Origin: Paenacidovorax monticola
GTDB taxonomy: Bacteria; Pseudomonadota; Gammaproteobacteria; Burkholderiales; Burkholderiaceae_C
Length of the DNA: 64,000 nucleotides
NCBI RefSeq assembly: GCF_014489595.1
Contig: NZ_CP060790.1
Coordinates: forward strand, 1,922,001-1,986,000
Direction of reading: 5' to 3'
The notes beneath the pieces are model-generated. The model saw only the letters and a program-made list of their open reading frames with translations. It made no database searches and was not told the DNA's origin. The translations under genes were made by a program, and so were the position numbers. Positions 41,245 through 49,878 of the stretch are shown piece by piece; within the stretch, counting starts at the first letter, position 1, and every line of letters begins with the position of its first letter.

Positions 41245-41573
41245 ATGCACGACGACAACCAGATCCTCGTCCCCCCTCCTTCATCGCGCTGCACAGCGAC
41301 GCGCGCGGCCGCCTGCAGGCCTCCGCCGCCCAGGTGCGCGAGCGCTACGAACTCTGCGAAGACCTGGCCGGGCACCTCGTGGAGCATGCGCAGACTCTGT
41401 ACCACGTGCAGGCGCCTTCCGAGGCCGAGATCCTGCGGCGCATCCACGCGGGCCTGGCCGCCGGCCCGGAGTCGGGCGTGAGCGCCGCCGAGGCCATCTG
41501 GATCACCTGCCGCCTGGCCGAGCTGCTGCAGTGGCCCTGCCCCGAATTGCCGCCACCCGCTATACTGCGCTGA
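41245..41573 (+). CDS. Small unknown helical protein (frameshifted as written)
   Basis: A protein of about 109 residues. The start MHDDNQILVPP and the main body (ASAAQVRERYELCEDLAGHL through WPCPELPPPAILR) lie in different frames. One missing C in the run at 41271-41276 explains this, giving LVPPSFIALHSDARGRLQ when restored. The body is helical, with a hint of a nucleotide-free regulatory fold but no motif I can name. It follows the 84-residue gene closely. Confidence 0.5.
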
Positions 41574-41641
41574 TGCCTTCGTGCTCCAACCTCGCCCGTC
41601 GCACCGCCCCCGTGGTGGCAGCGCCGTGCGTGGGCAAAGCC

Positions 41642-41700
41642 AAAAAACCCCAGCTCATCTGACCGGAGCTGCGGTTCCGTCCGGATGAGCGACGGAACCG
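41642..41700. ncRNA. Candidate structured RNA: competing hairpins with a minus-strand terminator
   Basis: Three mutually exclusive helices are visible. (A) CGGTTCCGTC (41672-41681) pairs perfectly with GACGGAACCG (41691-41700). (B) CAGCTC (41651-41656) pairs with GAGCTG (41666-41671), and on the minus strand it is followed by GGG and six T, as an intrinsic terminator. (C) GCTCAT (41653-41658) pairs with ATGAGC (41685-41690), extended by CCGGA/TCCGG, which breaks both A and B. It lies in the leader of the plus-strand DapA-like gene. No known riboswitch class was recognised. Confidence 0.4.
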
Positions 41701-41806
41701 ACAGGCACGATCTCCCTCCCGTTTTCCCTTTCATCGAGCCCCCTGGCCCCGCGCGCATCCGTCCGGTTGATTTTCCGGTCGCCATGCCTTGAAAGGACAA
41801 AAACCG

Positions 41807-42708
41807 ATGTCTGCCCCTCTCCCTTCCGCCGGGTTCTCCGGCCTGTGGATTCCCCTGGTCACGCCATTCCGCAACGACGGCGTTGTGGACCACGCGGCGC
41901 TGAGCGCGCTGGTGCAACGGCTGCGCGCCGGAGGCATCGCCGGCGTGGTCGTGTGCGGCTCCACGGGCGAAGCCGCGGCGCTCGACGCGGCAGAGCAGGA
42001 TGCCGTGCTGGACACCGTGCTCGGCGCGGCGCCGGACCTGCCCGTGGCCATGGGCCTGTCGGGCTACCACCTGGGCCATGTGCTGGAGCGCGTGCGCGGC
42101 TGGAACGCCCGGCCCCTGGCCGGTCTGCTGGTGCCCGCGCCCCACTACATCCGCCCTCGCAGGCGGGCCTGCTGCACTGGTTCCGCGCGATCGCCGACGC
42201 GAGCGCCCACCCGCTGATCGTCTACGACATTCCCTACCGCACCGGCGCCACGCTGGAACTGGCCACGCTGCGCGCGCTGGCGGAACACCCGCGCATCCGC
42301 GCGATCAAGGACTGCGGCGGCAGCGCGGCCAAGACGCAGGCGCTCATCGCCGACGGGCAGCTGCAGGTGCTGGCGGGCGAGGACGCGCAGATCCTCTCCA
42401 CCCTGGCCCTGGGCGGCAGCGGCGCCATTGCCGCCAGCGCGCACTGGCAGCCCGCGCGCTTCGCCGAGCTGATGCGCTGCGTGGCGGCAGGCGACCTGCC
42501 GCGCGCCCGCGCGCTGTGGCAGGCCCTGGTGCCGGTGGTGGAAGCCTGCTTCGCCGAACCCAATCCCGCGCCCATGAAGGCGCTGCTCGCGCAGCAGGGA
42601 GAGATGGCGGCGGGCCTACGCGCGCCCATGGAGCCCGCCAGCGCCGCGCTGGCCGGGCGCATCGCGGCCCTCGCGGCGGCGCAGGAGGCCGCGCTCAGCC
42701 GCCTGTGA
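41807..42708 (+). CDS. DapA/N-acetylneuraminate lyase-family aldolase (frameshifted as written)
   Basis: TIM-barrel lyase of about 300 residues, close to 4-hydroxy-tetrahydrodipicolinate synthase. The start at 41807 (MSAPLPSAGFSGLWIPLVTP) has AAAGGA upstream. Key residues are present: GSTGEAA (51-57), Tyr140 in VYDIPYRTG and the Schiff-base Lys168 in RAIKDCGG. The frame breaks at 42154-42156, where one more C gives HYIRPSQAGLLHWF. It lies on the plus strand between moaD and moaE, both minus. It may be a second DapA or a sugar-acid aldolase. The 3' end overlaps moaD by 14 bases. Confidence 0.85.
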
Positions 42709-42946
42709 CGGGCGGGAAGAAGGCCACCTCGGCGCCCTCGGCGAGGGGAGCCTCCTCGCCGCTCAGCACCTGGTCGAGCGCCATGCGCACGGCCTTGCCG
42801 CGCGCGAGGCTGGCGGCATGGGCGCCGCCGCGCGCGATGAGTTCGTCACGCAGCGCACCCAGCGTGGCGGCCGAGGTGTCGAGCGCCTCGCTGCCCTGGC
42901 CCACGGCCTCGCGGATCGAAGCGAAATAGCGCACGGTGATCTTCAT
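42695..42946 (-). CDS. moaD: Molybdopterin synthase sulfur carrier subunit
   Basis: An 83-residue ubiquitin-fold protein ending in Gly-Gly (FFPPVTGG), which is thiocarboxylated and gives its sulfur to MoaE. It begins MKITVRYFASIREAVGQGSE, standard for MoaD. The ATG at 42946 overlaps the moeA stop by ATGA. Confidence 0.95.
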   Translation of the reverse strand: MKITVRYFASIREAVGQGSEALDTSAATLGALRDELIARGGAHAASLARGKAVRMALDQVLSGEEAPLAEGAEVAFFPPVTGG

Positions 42947-44163
42947 GACAGCAGCTCCGCGAACGGGATGTAGCGCACGGTGTCGCCCCGCGCGATGGTC
43001 TGGCCCGCGGGGTTGTCCACCACACCATCGCCCCAGGCGGCCGAGGTGAGCACGCCCGAGCTTTGGTTGGCGAAGAGTTCCAGCCCGCCCGCCGCGCCCT
43101 GGCGCACGCGCAGGAACTCGCGGCGCTTGTCGGCACGGGGCCAGTCGAAATGGGCCGTGGCGCTCAGCGCCCGCGGCGCCAGGTCGCGCACGCCCTGCAG
43201 GCGCAGCAGGAAGGGCCGCACGAGCAGCGCGAAGGTCAGGAAGCTGGACACCGGGTTGCCCGGCAGCCCCATGAAATGCGCCCCGCCCACCCGCCCGTAC
43301 GCGAAGGGCTTGCCCGGCTTCATGGCGATCTGCCAGAGGTCCAGGCGCCCCAGCGATTCGACGGCGGGCTTGATGTGGTCTTCCTCGCCCACGGACACGC
43401 CACCGCTCGTGAGGATGAGGTCGTGCGCGCCACCCGCGTCGCGCAGCGCGGCCACGGTGGCGTCGCGCCGGTCGGGCACGATGCCGTAGTCGCTCACCTC
43501 GCAACCCAGGCGCAGCAGCATGGCGCGCAGGAAGAATCGGTTGCTGTTGTAGATGGCGCCGGGCTTCATCTGGTCGGGAGGCACCTCGCCGGGCATGACG
43601 AGTTCGTCACCCGTGGAGAACAGCGCCACGCGCGGCCTGCGCGCCACCGCCAGCTGGGCCAGTCCGATGCTCGCGGCCAGCCCCAGTTCGGCCGGCGTGA
43701 GGCGCGTGCCGGCCGCCAGCACCGTGGAGCCCCGCGTGATGTCCTCGCCCGAGCGGCGGATCCACTGGCCGGGCGCGGGCACGGTGTTCACGCGCACGCG
43801 CTCACCCTCCAGGGCCTCGCAGTCCTCCTGCATGACGATGGCGTCGGCCCCCTCGGGCACCGGTGCGCCCGTGAAGATGCGCGCCGCCGTGCCGGGCACG
43901 AGCGGCCCGCCGCTGGCGCCCGCCGCGATGCGCTGCGACACCGGAAGCTCCACGCCGGCGGCCGCGATGTCGGCGCGGCGCACGGCATAGCCGTCCATGG
44001 AGCTGTTGTCCTGCGGCGGCACCTGCAGCGGCGACACGGCATCGTGCAGCAGCACGCGGCCGTCGGCATCGAACGTGGCCACGGTGTCGCTGCCCGGCAG
44101 CGGCGCGGCCTGGGCCAGCAGTTCAGCCAGGGCTTCGTCGAGGGGTTTCAAAGGGGCGCGCAT
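42943..44163 (-). CDS. moeA: Molybdopterin molybdenumtransferase MoeA
   Basis: Inserts molybdenum into adenylylated molybdopterin. The 406-residue protein shows QDNSSMDGYAVR near residue 55, RIFTGAPVPEGADAIVMQED, the central MogA-like SGGVSVGEEDHIKPA and GLPGNPVSSFLTF. All are typical of MoeA. It overlaps mobB upstream by 16 bases and moaD downstream by four, forming mobB-moeA-moaD. Confidence 0.96.
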   Translation of the reverse strand: MRAPLKPLDEALAELLAQAAPLPGSDTVATFDADGRVLLHDAVSPLQVPPQDNSSMDGYAVRRADIAAAGVELPVSQRIAAGASGGPLVPGTAARIFTGAPVPEGADAIVMQEDCEALEGERVRVNTVPAPGQWIRRSGEDITRGSTVLAAGTRLTPAELGLAASIGLAQLAVARRPRVALFSTGDELVMPGEVPPDQMKPGAIYNSNRFFLRAMLLRLGCEVSDYGIVPDRRDATVAALRDAGGAHDLILTSGGVSVGEEDHIKPAVESLGRLDLWQIAMKPGKPFAYGRVGGAHFMGLPGNPVSSFLTFALLVRPFLLRLQGVRDLAPRALSATAHFDWPRADKRREFLRVRQGAAGGLELFANQSSGVLTSAAWGDGVVDNPAGQTIARGDTVRYIPFAELLS

Positions 44164-44717
44164 GGCGTGAGGCCTCCGTGCAGTTCCCAGGGGTATTCAA
44201 AGCGGTCGCCGCTGGCCAGCAGCCAGTCGGCCACCGCCGCGGGGGCGTTCAGGTCGAGCAAGGGCAACGGGGTGGGCGCGGGCAGATGGGCGGGGTCGTC
44301 GGTCGCCACCGCCACGATGAAGGCATCGGCGGGGTAGCGCACGGGCTTGGCCACCTGGCCCGGCTCGGGCCGGCGCCAGACTTCGATCTTGTGCAGGTCG
44401 CTTTCCTTGAAGCCCTCCACCAGCACCCAGTCCACGCGCGGGTCCAGTTCGGCCAGCAACGCGTGCACGCTCGGCTCGGCGGGCCGCTCGAACTCGCGCA
44501 TCAGCGCCAGGCGCCGGTCGGAGGCCACGACGACCTCGAACGCACCGGCCTCGCGGTGGCGAAAAGTATCCTTGCCCGCGTGGTCGATGTCGAAGCTGTG
44601 GTGCGCATGCTTGACCACCGACACGCGCAGGCCGCGCAGGCGCAGCTCGGGAATCAGCTGCTCCACAAGCGTGGTCTTGCCGGAGCCCGAAAACCCGGCA
44701 AAGCCGACTACCTTCAT
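44148..44717 (-). CDS. mobB: Molybdopterin-guanine dinucleotide biosynthesis adaptor MobB
   Basis: GTP-binding partner in formation of the guanine dinucleotide cofactor. The 189-residue protein has the P-loop GFSGSGKTTL (about 8-17). VVKHAHHSFDIDHAGKDTF and VLVEGFKESDLHKIEV follow, as in MobB. It ends slightly inside moeA. An AGCTAT-N7-ATAGC motif and GGAAGGACAAGGGG lie in its leader. Confidence 0.93.
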   Translation of the reverse strand: MKVVGFAGFSGSGKTTLVEQLIPELRLRGLRVSVVKHAHHSFDIDHAGKDTFRHREAGAFEVVVASDRRLALMREFERPAEPSVHALLAELDPRVDWVLVEGFKESDLHKIEVWRRPEPGQVAKPVRYPADAFIVAVATDDPAHLPAPTPLPLLDLNAPAAVADWLLASGDRFEYPWELHGGLTPCAPL

Positions 44718-44756
44718 CCCCTTGTCCTTCCAGTGCTATTCAAAGCATAGCTGCCT

Positions 44757-44775
44757 GCGCCCGATGGACGGGCGC
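44757..44775 (-). promoter_or_regulatory. Hairpin between thrC and mobB
   Basis: GCGCCC (44757-44762) and GGGCGC (44770-44775) form a six-base GC stem with a seven-base loop, 18 bases past the thrC stop. No T tract follows on either strand, so it is not a standard terminator. It may be a transcript-stability hairpin. Confidence 0.3.
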
Positions 44776-44792
44776 TGACGGCCAGTTTTCGC

Positions 44793-46222
44793 TCAGTCGC
44801 AATGGCGAGCGATGTAGTCCTTGACGCGCTCGGCGTCGGCCGGCAGCACCTGCACACGCTTGGGCAGGTCTTCGATGCCCTCGAACTTGGCCGGCCGCTC
44901 GGGCGCATGGCCCAGGGCCTCGACGATGGTCTCGGCGAACTTGATGGGCAGGGCCGTCTCCAGCACGATCATGGGCACACTCGCCGCGCCACGGTGCTCG
45001 CGCGCCACCTTGACGCCATCGGCCGTGTGGGTATCGATGGTCACGCCAAAGCGCTGGAAGGTGTCGCGGATCGTGGCCAGGCGGTCGGCGTGCGTGCTCT
45101 TGCCGCTCTCGAAGCCGTAGCGCGTGGCGGCCTCGACGAACAGCGGGTCGGCGCTGAGGTCGAAGCGCCCCTGCTGGGCGAGCGCATCGCCGAACAGGGC
45201 CTTGGTGCGCGCGGCGTCACGGCCCAGCAGGTCGAACACGAAGCGCTCGAAATTGCTGGCCTTGCTGATGTCCATCGAGGGCTGGAGGTCTCGTGCGTGT
45301 CGGCGCTGCCGCGCACGCGGTACACGCCGGTGCGGAAGAACTCGTCGAGCACGTCGTTCTCGTTCGTGGCCACCACGAGCCGGTCGATGGGCAGGCCCAT
45401 CTGGCGCGCCACATGGCCCGCGCAGATGTTGCCGAAGTTGCCGCTGGGCACCGTGAAGCTGACCTTCTGGTCGTTGGTCTCGGTGGCCTGCACATAGCCC
45501 GCGAAGTAGTACACGACCTGGGCCAGCAGGCGGGCCCAGTTGATCGAGTTGACGGTGCCGATCTTGTACTTCGCCTTGAAGGCCAGGTCGTTGGAGACGG
45601 CCTTGACGATGTCCTGGCAGTCGTCGAACACGCCTTCGATGGCGAGGTTGTGGATGTTCGCGTCCTGCAGGCTGAACATCTGCGCCTGCTGGAACGGGCT
45701 CATGCGGCCATGGGGGCTGGTCATGAACACGCGCACGCCCTGCTTGCCGCGCATGGCGTACTCGGCCGCGCTGCCCGTGTCGCCGCTCGTGGCGCCGAGG
45801 ATGTTGAGCTGCTCGCTGCGGCGGCCCAGCTCGTACTCGAACAGGTTGCCCAGCAACTGCATGGCCATGTCCTTGAAGGCCAGCGTAGGGCCATTGGACA
45901 GAGCTTCAAGCCACAGGCCGTCCTCGAGGTGGCGCAGCGGCACGATCTCGCCGGTTCCGAAGACCTCGGCCGTGTACGTCTTCTCGCACAGGCGCTTGAG
46001 GTCGGCCGCGGGAATGTCGTCGATGTAGAGCGAAAGGATCTGGAACGCGAGCTCGGCGTAGCCCTGCTCATGGTAGGCGCGGCGCAGGCGCGTGAGCGCG
46101 GCGTCGTCGACCTGCGGGTAGCGCTCGGGCAGGTACAGGCCACCGTCGGGCGCCAGGCCTTCGAGCAGGATGTCGCAGAAGCGCTTGCGGCCCTCATGGC
46201 CTCGGGTACTGAGATACTTCAT
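44793..46222 (-). CDS. thrC: Threonine synthase (frameshifted as written)
   Basis: Converts O-phosphohomoserine to threonine. The start at 46222 (MKYLSTRGHEGRKRF) leads to the PLP lysine in GPTLAFKDMAMQLLGNLFEY (Lys117), NILGATSGDTGSAAEYAM and VPSGNFGNICAGHVARQMG. The frame is lost at the plus-strand GGG 45279-45281. One more base restores HETSSPSMDISKASNFERF and about 476 residues. It lies downstream of hom, with a small membrane gene between them. A broken threonine synthase would make the cell a threonine auxotroph, so an error in the sequence is more likely. Confidence 0.95.
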
Positions 46223-46240
46223 GGTCAAGGTTCCGCCTGT

Positions 46241-46555
46241 TCAGAAACTAATGCCGTACACACGGATATCGATGTAAAGACGTGATGCGATCAGCAGGAA
46301 AAATCCGCCGATCAAGATAAGCCAGTGCAGTACACGGTCTGCAACGTTGTCCGTGCAATCCAGCAGCCAAAAATAAAGCCATGCCCCCAGAAAGCTCCCA
46401 ACGCCATTCAGCACAGCCTGGGACTTCGGCATGGATTGGAACAACGCCAGGGTGATCAGCACACCGAACCAGAACGCCAGATGCCAGCGCGGCAGCTCCA
46501 CCAGTGATAGCTTGAGCAAGGCTACCAGCGTGAGTGCAGCGACCAGCGTAGGCAT
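46241..46555 (-). CDS. Small integral membrane protein, unknown function
   Basis: A 104-residue protein with three or four hydrophobic segments (about 1-20, 28-45, 52-68, 80-98) and almost no soluble part. Start at ATG 46555 (MPTLVAALTLVALLKLSLVE). It lies between hom and thrC, which are usually adjacent, and its GC looks lower than theirs. It could be a recent insertion. Family not recognised. Confidence 0.6.
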   Translation of the reverse strand: MPTLVAALTLVALLKLSLVELPRWHLAFWFGVLITLALFQSMPKSQAVLNGVGSFLGAWLYFWLLDCTDNVADRVLHWLILIGGFFLLIASRLYIDIRVYGISF

Positions 46556-46588
46556 GGCGGCCAATTCAAGGGCGGTATCCGGCCAGCC

Positions 46589-47923
46589 TCAGTTCAGCTC
46601 CTCCTTGCGGATGCGCGTAATGGGCGCCAGCACCGTGGGCAGCGCCTGCATCTGGGCCATGGCGTCGTTCATGGTGCCTTCGCGCGTGTCGTGCGTGAGG
46701 ATGATGAGGTCGGTCTGCGTGGAGCCCTCGCCGCCCACCTCGTCGGCCTCGCGCTGCAGCACGGCGTCGATGCTGATGCCCGCGCCGGCCAGCAGGCCCG
46801 TGACCTTGGCCAGCACGCCGGCCTGATCCGCTACGCGCAGGCGCAGGTAGTAGCTCGTGACCACCTCGCTCATGGGCAGCACGGGCAGGCTGTCCATGGC
46901 GTCGGCCAGCGTGTTCGACTGGAAGGCCAGGTGCGGCACGCGGTGCTCGGGGTCGGCCGTGGCCAGGCGGGTGATGTCCACCAGGTCGGCGATCACGGCG
47001 CTGGCCGTGGGCTCGCTGCCCGCGCCCTTGCCGTAGTACAGCGTGCTGCCCACGGCATCGCCTTGCACCACGACGGCGTTCATCGCGCCCTCGACGTTGG
47101 CGATCAGGCGCTTGGCCGGCACGAGGCTGGGGTGCACGCGCAGCTCCACCCCCTTGTCGGTGCGCTTGGTGATGCCCAGCAGCTTGATGCGGTAGCCCAG
47201 TTGCTCGGCGTACTTGATGTCGGCCGAGGACAGCTTGGTGATGCCCTCCACGTAGGCCTTGTCGAACTGCACGGGGATGCCGAAGGCGATGGCCGACATG
47301 ATGGTGGCCTTGTGCGCGGCGTCCACGCCCTCGATGTCGAAGGTCGGGTCGGCCTCGGCGTAGCCCAGGCGCTGCGCCTCCTTGAGCACCACGTCGAAAT
47401 CGAGGCCCTTGTCGCGCATCTCGGACAGGATGAAGTTCGTCGTGCCGTTGATGATGCCGGCCAGCCACTGGATGCGGTTGGCCGTGAGGCCTTCGCGCAG
47501 CGCCTTGATGATCGGGATGCCACCGGCCACGGCGGCCTCGAAAGCCACCATCACGCCCTTGGCCGACGCGGCCGCGAAGATCTCGGTGCCGTGCACGGCC
47601 AGCAGCGCCTTGTTGGCCGTGACCACATGCTTGCCGGCAGCGATGGCCTCGAGCACGAGCTGCTTGGCCACGCCATAGCCGCCGATGAGCTCGATCACGA
47701 TGTCGATGTCGGGGTTGGCGATCACGGCGCGCGCGTCGTTCACCACCTGCACCTTGTCGCCGACCACGCTCTTGGCGCGTGCCACGTCCAGGTCGGCCAC
47801 CATGGCGATCTCGATGCCGCGGCCCGCGCGGCGGCGGATCTCTTCCTGGTTGCGTTGCAGCACGTTGAAGACGCCGCTGCCGACGGTGCCAATGCCCAGC
47901 AGGCCCACTTGGATCGGTTTCAT
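46589..47923 (-). CDS. hom: Homoserine dehydrogenase
   Basis: NAD(P)H-dependent reduction of aspartate semialdehyde to homoserine. The 444-residue protein has the Rossmann motif GLLGIGTVGSGVFNVL and the catalytic core VTANKALLAVHG, AAVAGGIPIIKALREGL, GIINGTTNFIL. A C-terminal ACT domain (about 365-440, LRVADQAGVLAKVTGLLA) is expected to sense threonine. The start is ATG 47923. The longer frame to 47941 uses TTG. It is downstream of alaA on the same strand. Confidence 0.96.
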   Translation of the reverse strand: MKPIQVGLLGIGTVGSGVFNVLQRNQEEIRRRAGRGIEIAMVADLDVARAKSVVGDKVQVVNDARAVIANPDIDIVIELIGGYGVAKQLVLEAIAAGKHVVTANKALLAVHGTEIFAAASAKGVMVAFEAAVAGGIPIIKALREGLTANRIQWLAGIINGTTNFILSEMRDKGLDFDVVLKEAQRLGYAEADPTFDIEGVDAAHKATIMSAIAFGIPVQFDKAYVEGITKLSSADIKYAEQLGYRIKLLGITKRTDKGVELRVHPSLVPAKRLIANVEGAMNAVVVQGDAVGSTLYYGKGAGSEPTASAVIADLVDITRLATADPEHRVPHLAFQSNTLADAMDSLPVLPMSEVVTSYYLRLRVADQAGVLAKVTGLLAGAGISIDAVLQREADEVGGEGSTQTDLIILTHDTREGTMNDAMAQMQALPTVLAPITRIRKEELN

Positions 47924-47994
47924 GAGGTATTTACCAGTCAAAAAAGGCTGCGGCGCTGGAGGAACGGGCGCCAGCAGCTATTGCAAAATGAGTG

Positions 47995-49224
47995 TCAGGC
48001 CGTGCCGTGCTGTTGGCGGTACTGGGCGAGGAAGTCGGCCAGGCGGCCGATGGCCTCGCGCAGGTCGTCCTCGTGCGGCAGGAACACGATGCGGAAATGC
48101 TGGTGGTCGGGGTAGTTAAAGCCCGAGCCCTGCACCAGCATCACGCGCGTGGCACGCAGCACCTCCATGAAGAACTGGCGGTCGTCGGAGATGGGATACA
48201 TCGCCGGGTCCAGGCGCGGGAACATGTAGAGCGCGGCCTTGGGCTTCACGCAGGTCACGCCCGGAATGGCCGTGATGAGCTCGTAGGCCAGGTCGCGCTG
48301 GCGGCGCAGACGTCCACCTTCCTTGACCAGGTCGTTGATGCTCTGGTAGCCGCCCAGCGCGGTCTGCACGGCCCACTGGCCCGGCACGTTGGAGCCGAGC
48401 TTGATGTTGGCCAGCATGTTCAGGCCCTCGATGTAGTCGCGCGCAGCGGCCTTGTTGCCCGACAGGACCATCCAGCCCGCACGGTAACCGCAGGAGCGGT
48501 AGGCCTTGGACAGCGAGTTGAACGTGAGCGTGACCACGTCGGTCGATAGGCTGGCCATGGCCGTATGCTTCACACCCTCGTAAAGCACCTTGTCGTAGAC
48601 CTCGTCGGCGAACAGCACCAGGTTGTGCTCGCGCGCGATCTGCACCAGCCCCTTGAGCAGCTCGTCGGAATACAGCGCACCCGTGGGGTTGTTGGGGTTG
48701 ATGACCACGAGGCCGCGGGTGCGCGGCGTGATCTTGCTGCGGATATCGTCCAGGCTCGGCATCCAGCCGTTGGACTCCTCGCAGAGGTAATGCACGGGCT
48801 TGCCGCCCGACAGGCTGGCCGCGGCCGTCCACAGCGGATAGTCGGGCGCGGGCACGAGGAGCTCGTCGCCATCGTCGAGCAGCGCATTCGTGGCCATCAC
48901 GATCAGGTCGCTGGCGCCATTGCCCAGGTAGATGTCGTCGAGCGTCACGCCCGCCACGCCCTGCTGCTGGCTGTAATGCATCACGGCCTTGCGTGCCGCG
49001 AAAATCCCCTTGCTGTCGGAATAACCCGCCGAATTGGGCAGGTTTCGGATCATGTCCTGCTGAATTTCCTCGGGCGCATCGAAACCGAATGGCGCGAGAT
49101 TGCCGATATTCAGCTTGATGATCTTCTGGCCCTCGTCCTCCATCTGCTTCGCCGCGTCCACGATGGGGCCCCGGACATCGTAGAGAACGTTATTGAGCTT
49201 GGCGGATTTGTGGACGGTCTTCAT
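47995..49224 (-). CDS. alaA: Alanine aminotransferase AlaA-type
   Basis: PLP-dependent pyruvate-transaminating enzyme of 409 residues. Landmarks are IKLNIGNLAPFGFDAPEEI, YSDSKGIFAARKAV, VINPNNPTGALYS and the PLP lysine in NSLSKAYRSCGYRAGWM. The high likeness to E. coli AlaA/YfbQ supports glutamate:pyruvate transamination. In this family it usually precedes hom, as here (71-base gap). Confidence 0.93.
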   Translation of the reverse strand: MKTVHKSAKLNNVLYDVRGPIVDAAKQMEDEGQKIIKLNIGNLAPFGFDAPEEIQQDMIRNLPNSAGYSDSKGIFAARKAVMHYSQQQGVAGVTLDDIYLGNGASDLIVMATNALLDDGDELLVPAPDYPLWTAAASLSGGKPVHYLCEESNGWMPSLDDIRSKITPRTRGLVVINPNNPTGALYSDELLKGLVQIAREHNLVLFADEVYDKVLYEGVKHTAMASLSTDVVTLTFNSLSKAYRSCGYRAGWMVLSGNKAAARDYIEGLNMLANIKLGSNVPGQWAVQTALGGYQSINDLVKEGGRLRRQRDLAYELITAIPGVTCVKPKAALYMFPRLDPAMYPISDDRQFFMEVLRATRVMLVQGSGFNYPDHQHFRIVFLPHEDDLREAIGRLADFLAQYRQQHGTA

Positions 49225-49256
49225 GCGCGGATCGGTATGAACAGGGGCTATGGACC

Positions 49257-49280
49257 CGCCAGGGCACAGAGACCCTGGCG
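49257..49280. promoter_or_regulatory. Perfect hairpin in the divergent alaA region
   Basis: CGCCAGGG (49257-49264) and CCCTGGCG (49273-49280) form an eight-base stem with an eight-base loop, about 32 bases upstream of the alaA ATG. A TATAAT (plus strand) follows at 49286-49291. It could be an operator or a leader hairpin for alaA. The evidence is only the repeat itself. Confidence 0.35.
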
Positions 49281-49377
49281 AAACCTATAATTTGACCACA
49301 GTTCACTCCCGCCCCGCCGCGCTGCGCCGCCTTCGCCCAGGCCCTTCGCAGACGGCCCGGGCCCCAGGCGCCACACC

Positions 49378-49758
49378 ATGAAATTCCAGCCCGACCGCTC
49401 CGACGCACAGACCATCAGCGGCTACGGCCCCGGCTGGATCGGCATCGAGGCCGAGAAGATCACAACGAGCGTGATCATCGGCTCGGGCGGGAAGCGCATC
49501 GACTGGCACTGCGCACGCTTCGAAGACCTCACGCCCGCGCACTTCGCCCAGCTCGCGGAACTGGAGACCGAACTGGTGATCTTCGGCAGCGGCACGCGCA
49601 ACCGTTTCCCGCCTCCGGCGTGGCTCGCGCCGCTCATGGCGCGGCGCATCGGCCTGGAGACCATGGACACCCAGGCGGCCTGCCGCACCTACAACATCCT
49701 CGCCAGCGAAGGCCGCAATGTGGCAGTGGCCCTGCTGCTGGAAGCGCCATCCCCCTGA
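49378..49758 (+). CDS. Mth938/DUF498-domain protein
   Basis: A 126-residue single-domain protein of the Mth938-like (DUF498) fold, related to the NDUFAF3 complex I assembly factor in eukaryotes. ELVIFGSGTRNRFP and the end region TMDTQAACRTYNILASEGRNVA are typical. Start at ATG 49378. A link to complex I assembly in bacteria is suggestive only. Confidence 0.85.
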   Translation: MKFQPDRSDAQTISGYGPGWIGIEAEKITTSVIIGSGGKRIDWHCARFEDLTPAHFAQLAELETELVIFGSGTRNRFPPPAWLAPLMARRIGLETMDTQAACRTYNILASEGRNVAVALLLEAPSP

Positions 49759-49760
49759 TT

Positions 49761-49788
49761 TTTATCAAACCCCATTTCGGGGTAAAAT
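49761..49788 (+). promoter_or_regulatory. Candidate sigma-70 promoter for bcp
   Basis: TTTATC (49761-49766) and TAAAAT (49783-49788) are separated by 16 bases, right after the DUF498 gene and about 90 bases before bcp. A short ACCCC/GGGGT repeat sits between the hexamers. Moderate match only. Confidence 0.35.
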
Positions 49789-49878
49789 CACGGGTTGCAG
49801 TCGGGGGCCCCTCCAAGAGCAATAACACACCCGCTCCCCCGGCTATTCAACGACTATATCCAGAGAGATTGAGGCGCT

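Noticed and set aside
41672..41700. A hammerhead or similar self-cleaving ribozyme in the hairpin region
   Set aside because: The invariant CUGANGA and GAAA core elements are not present. The stem is better described as part of a competing-hairpin set.
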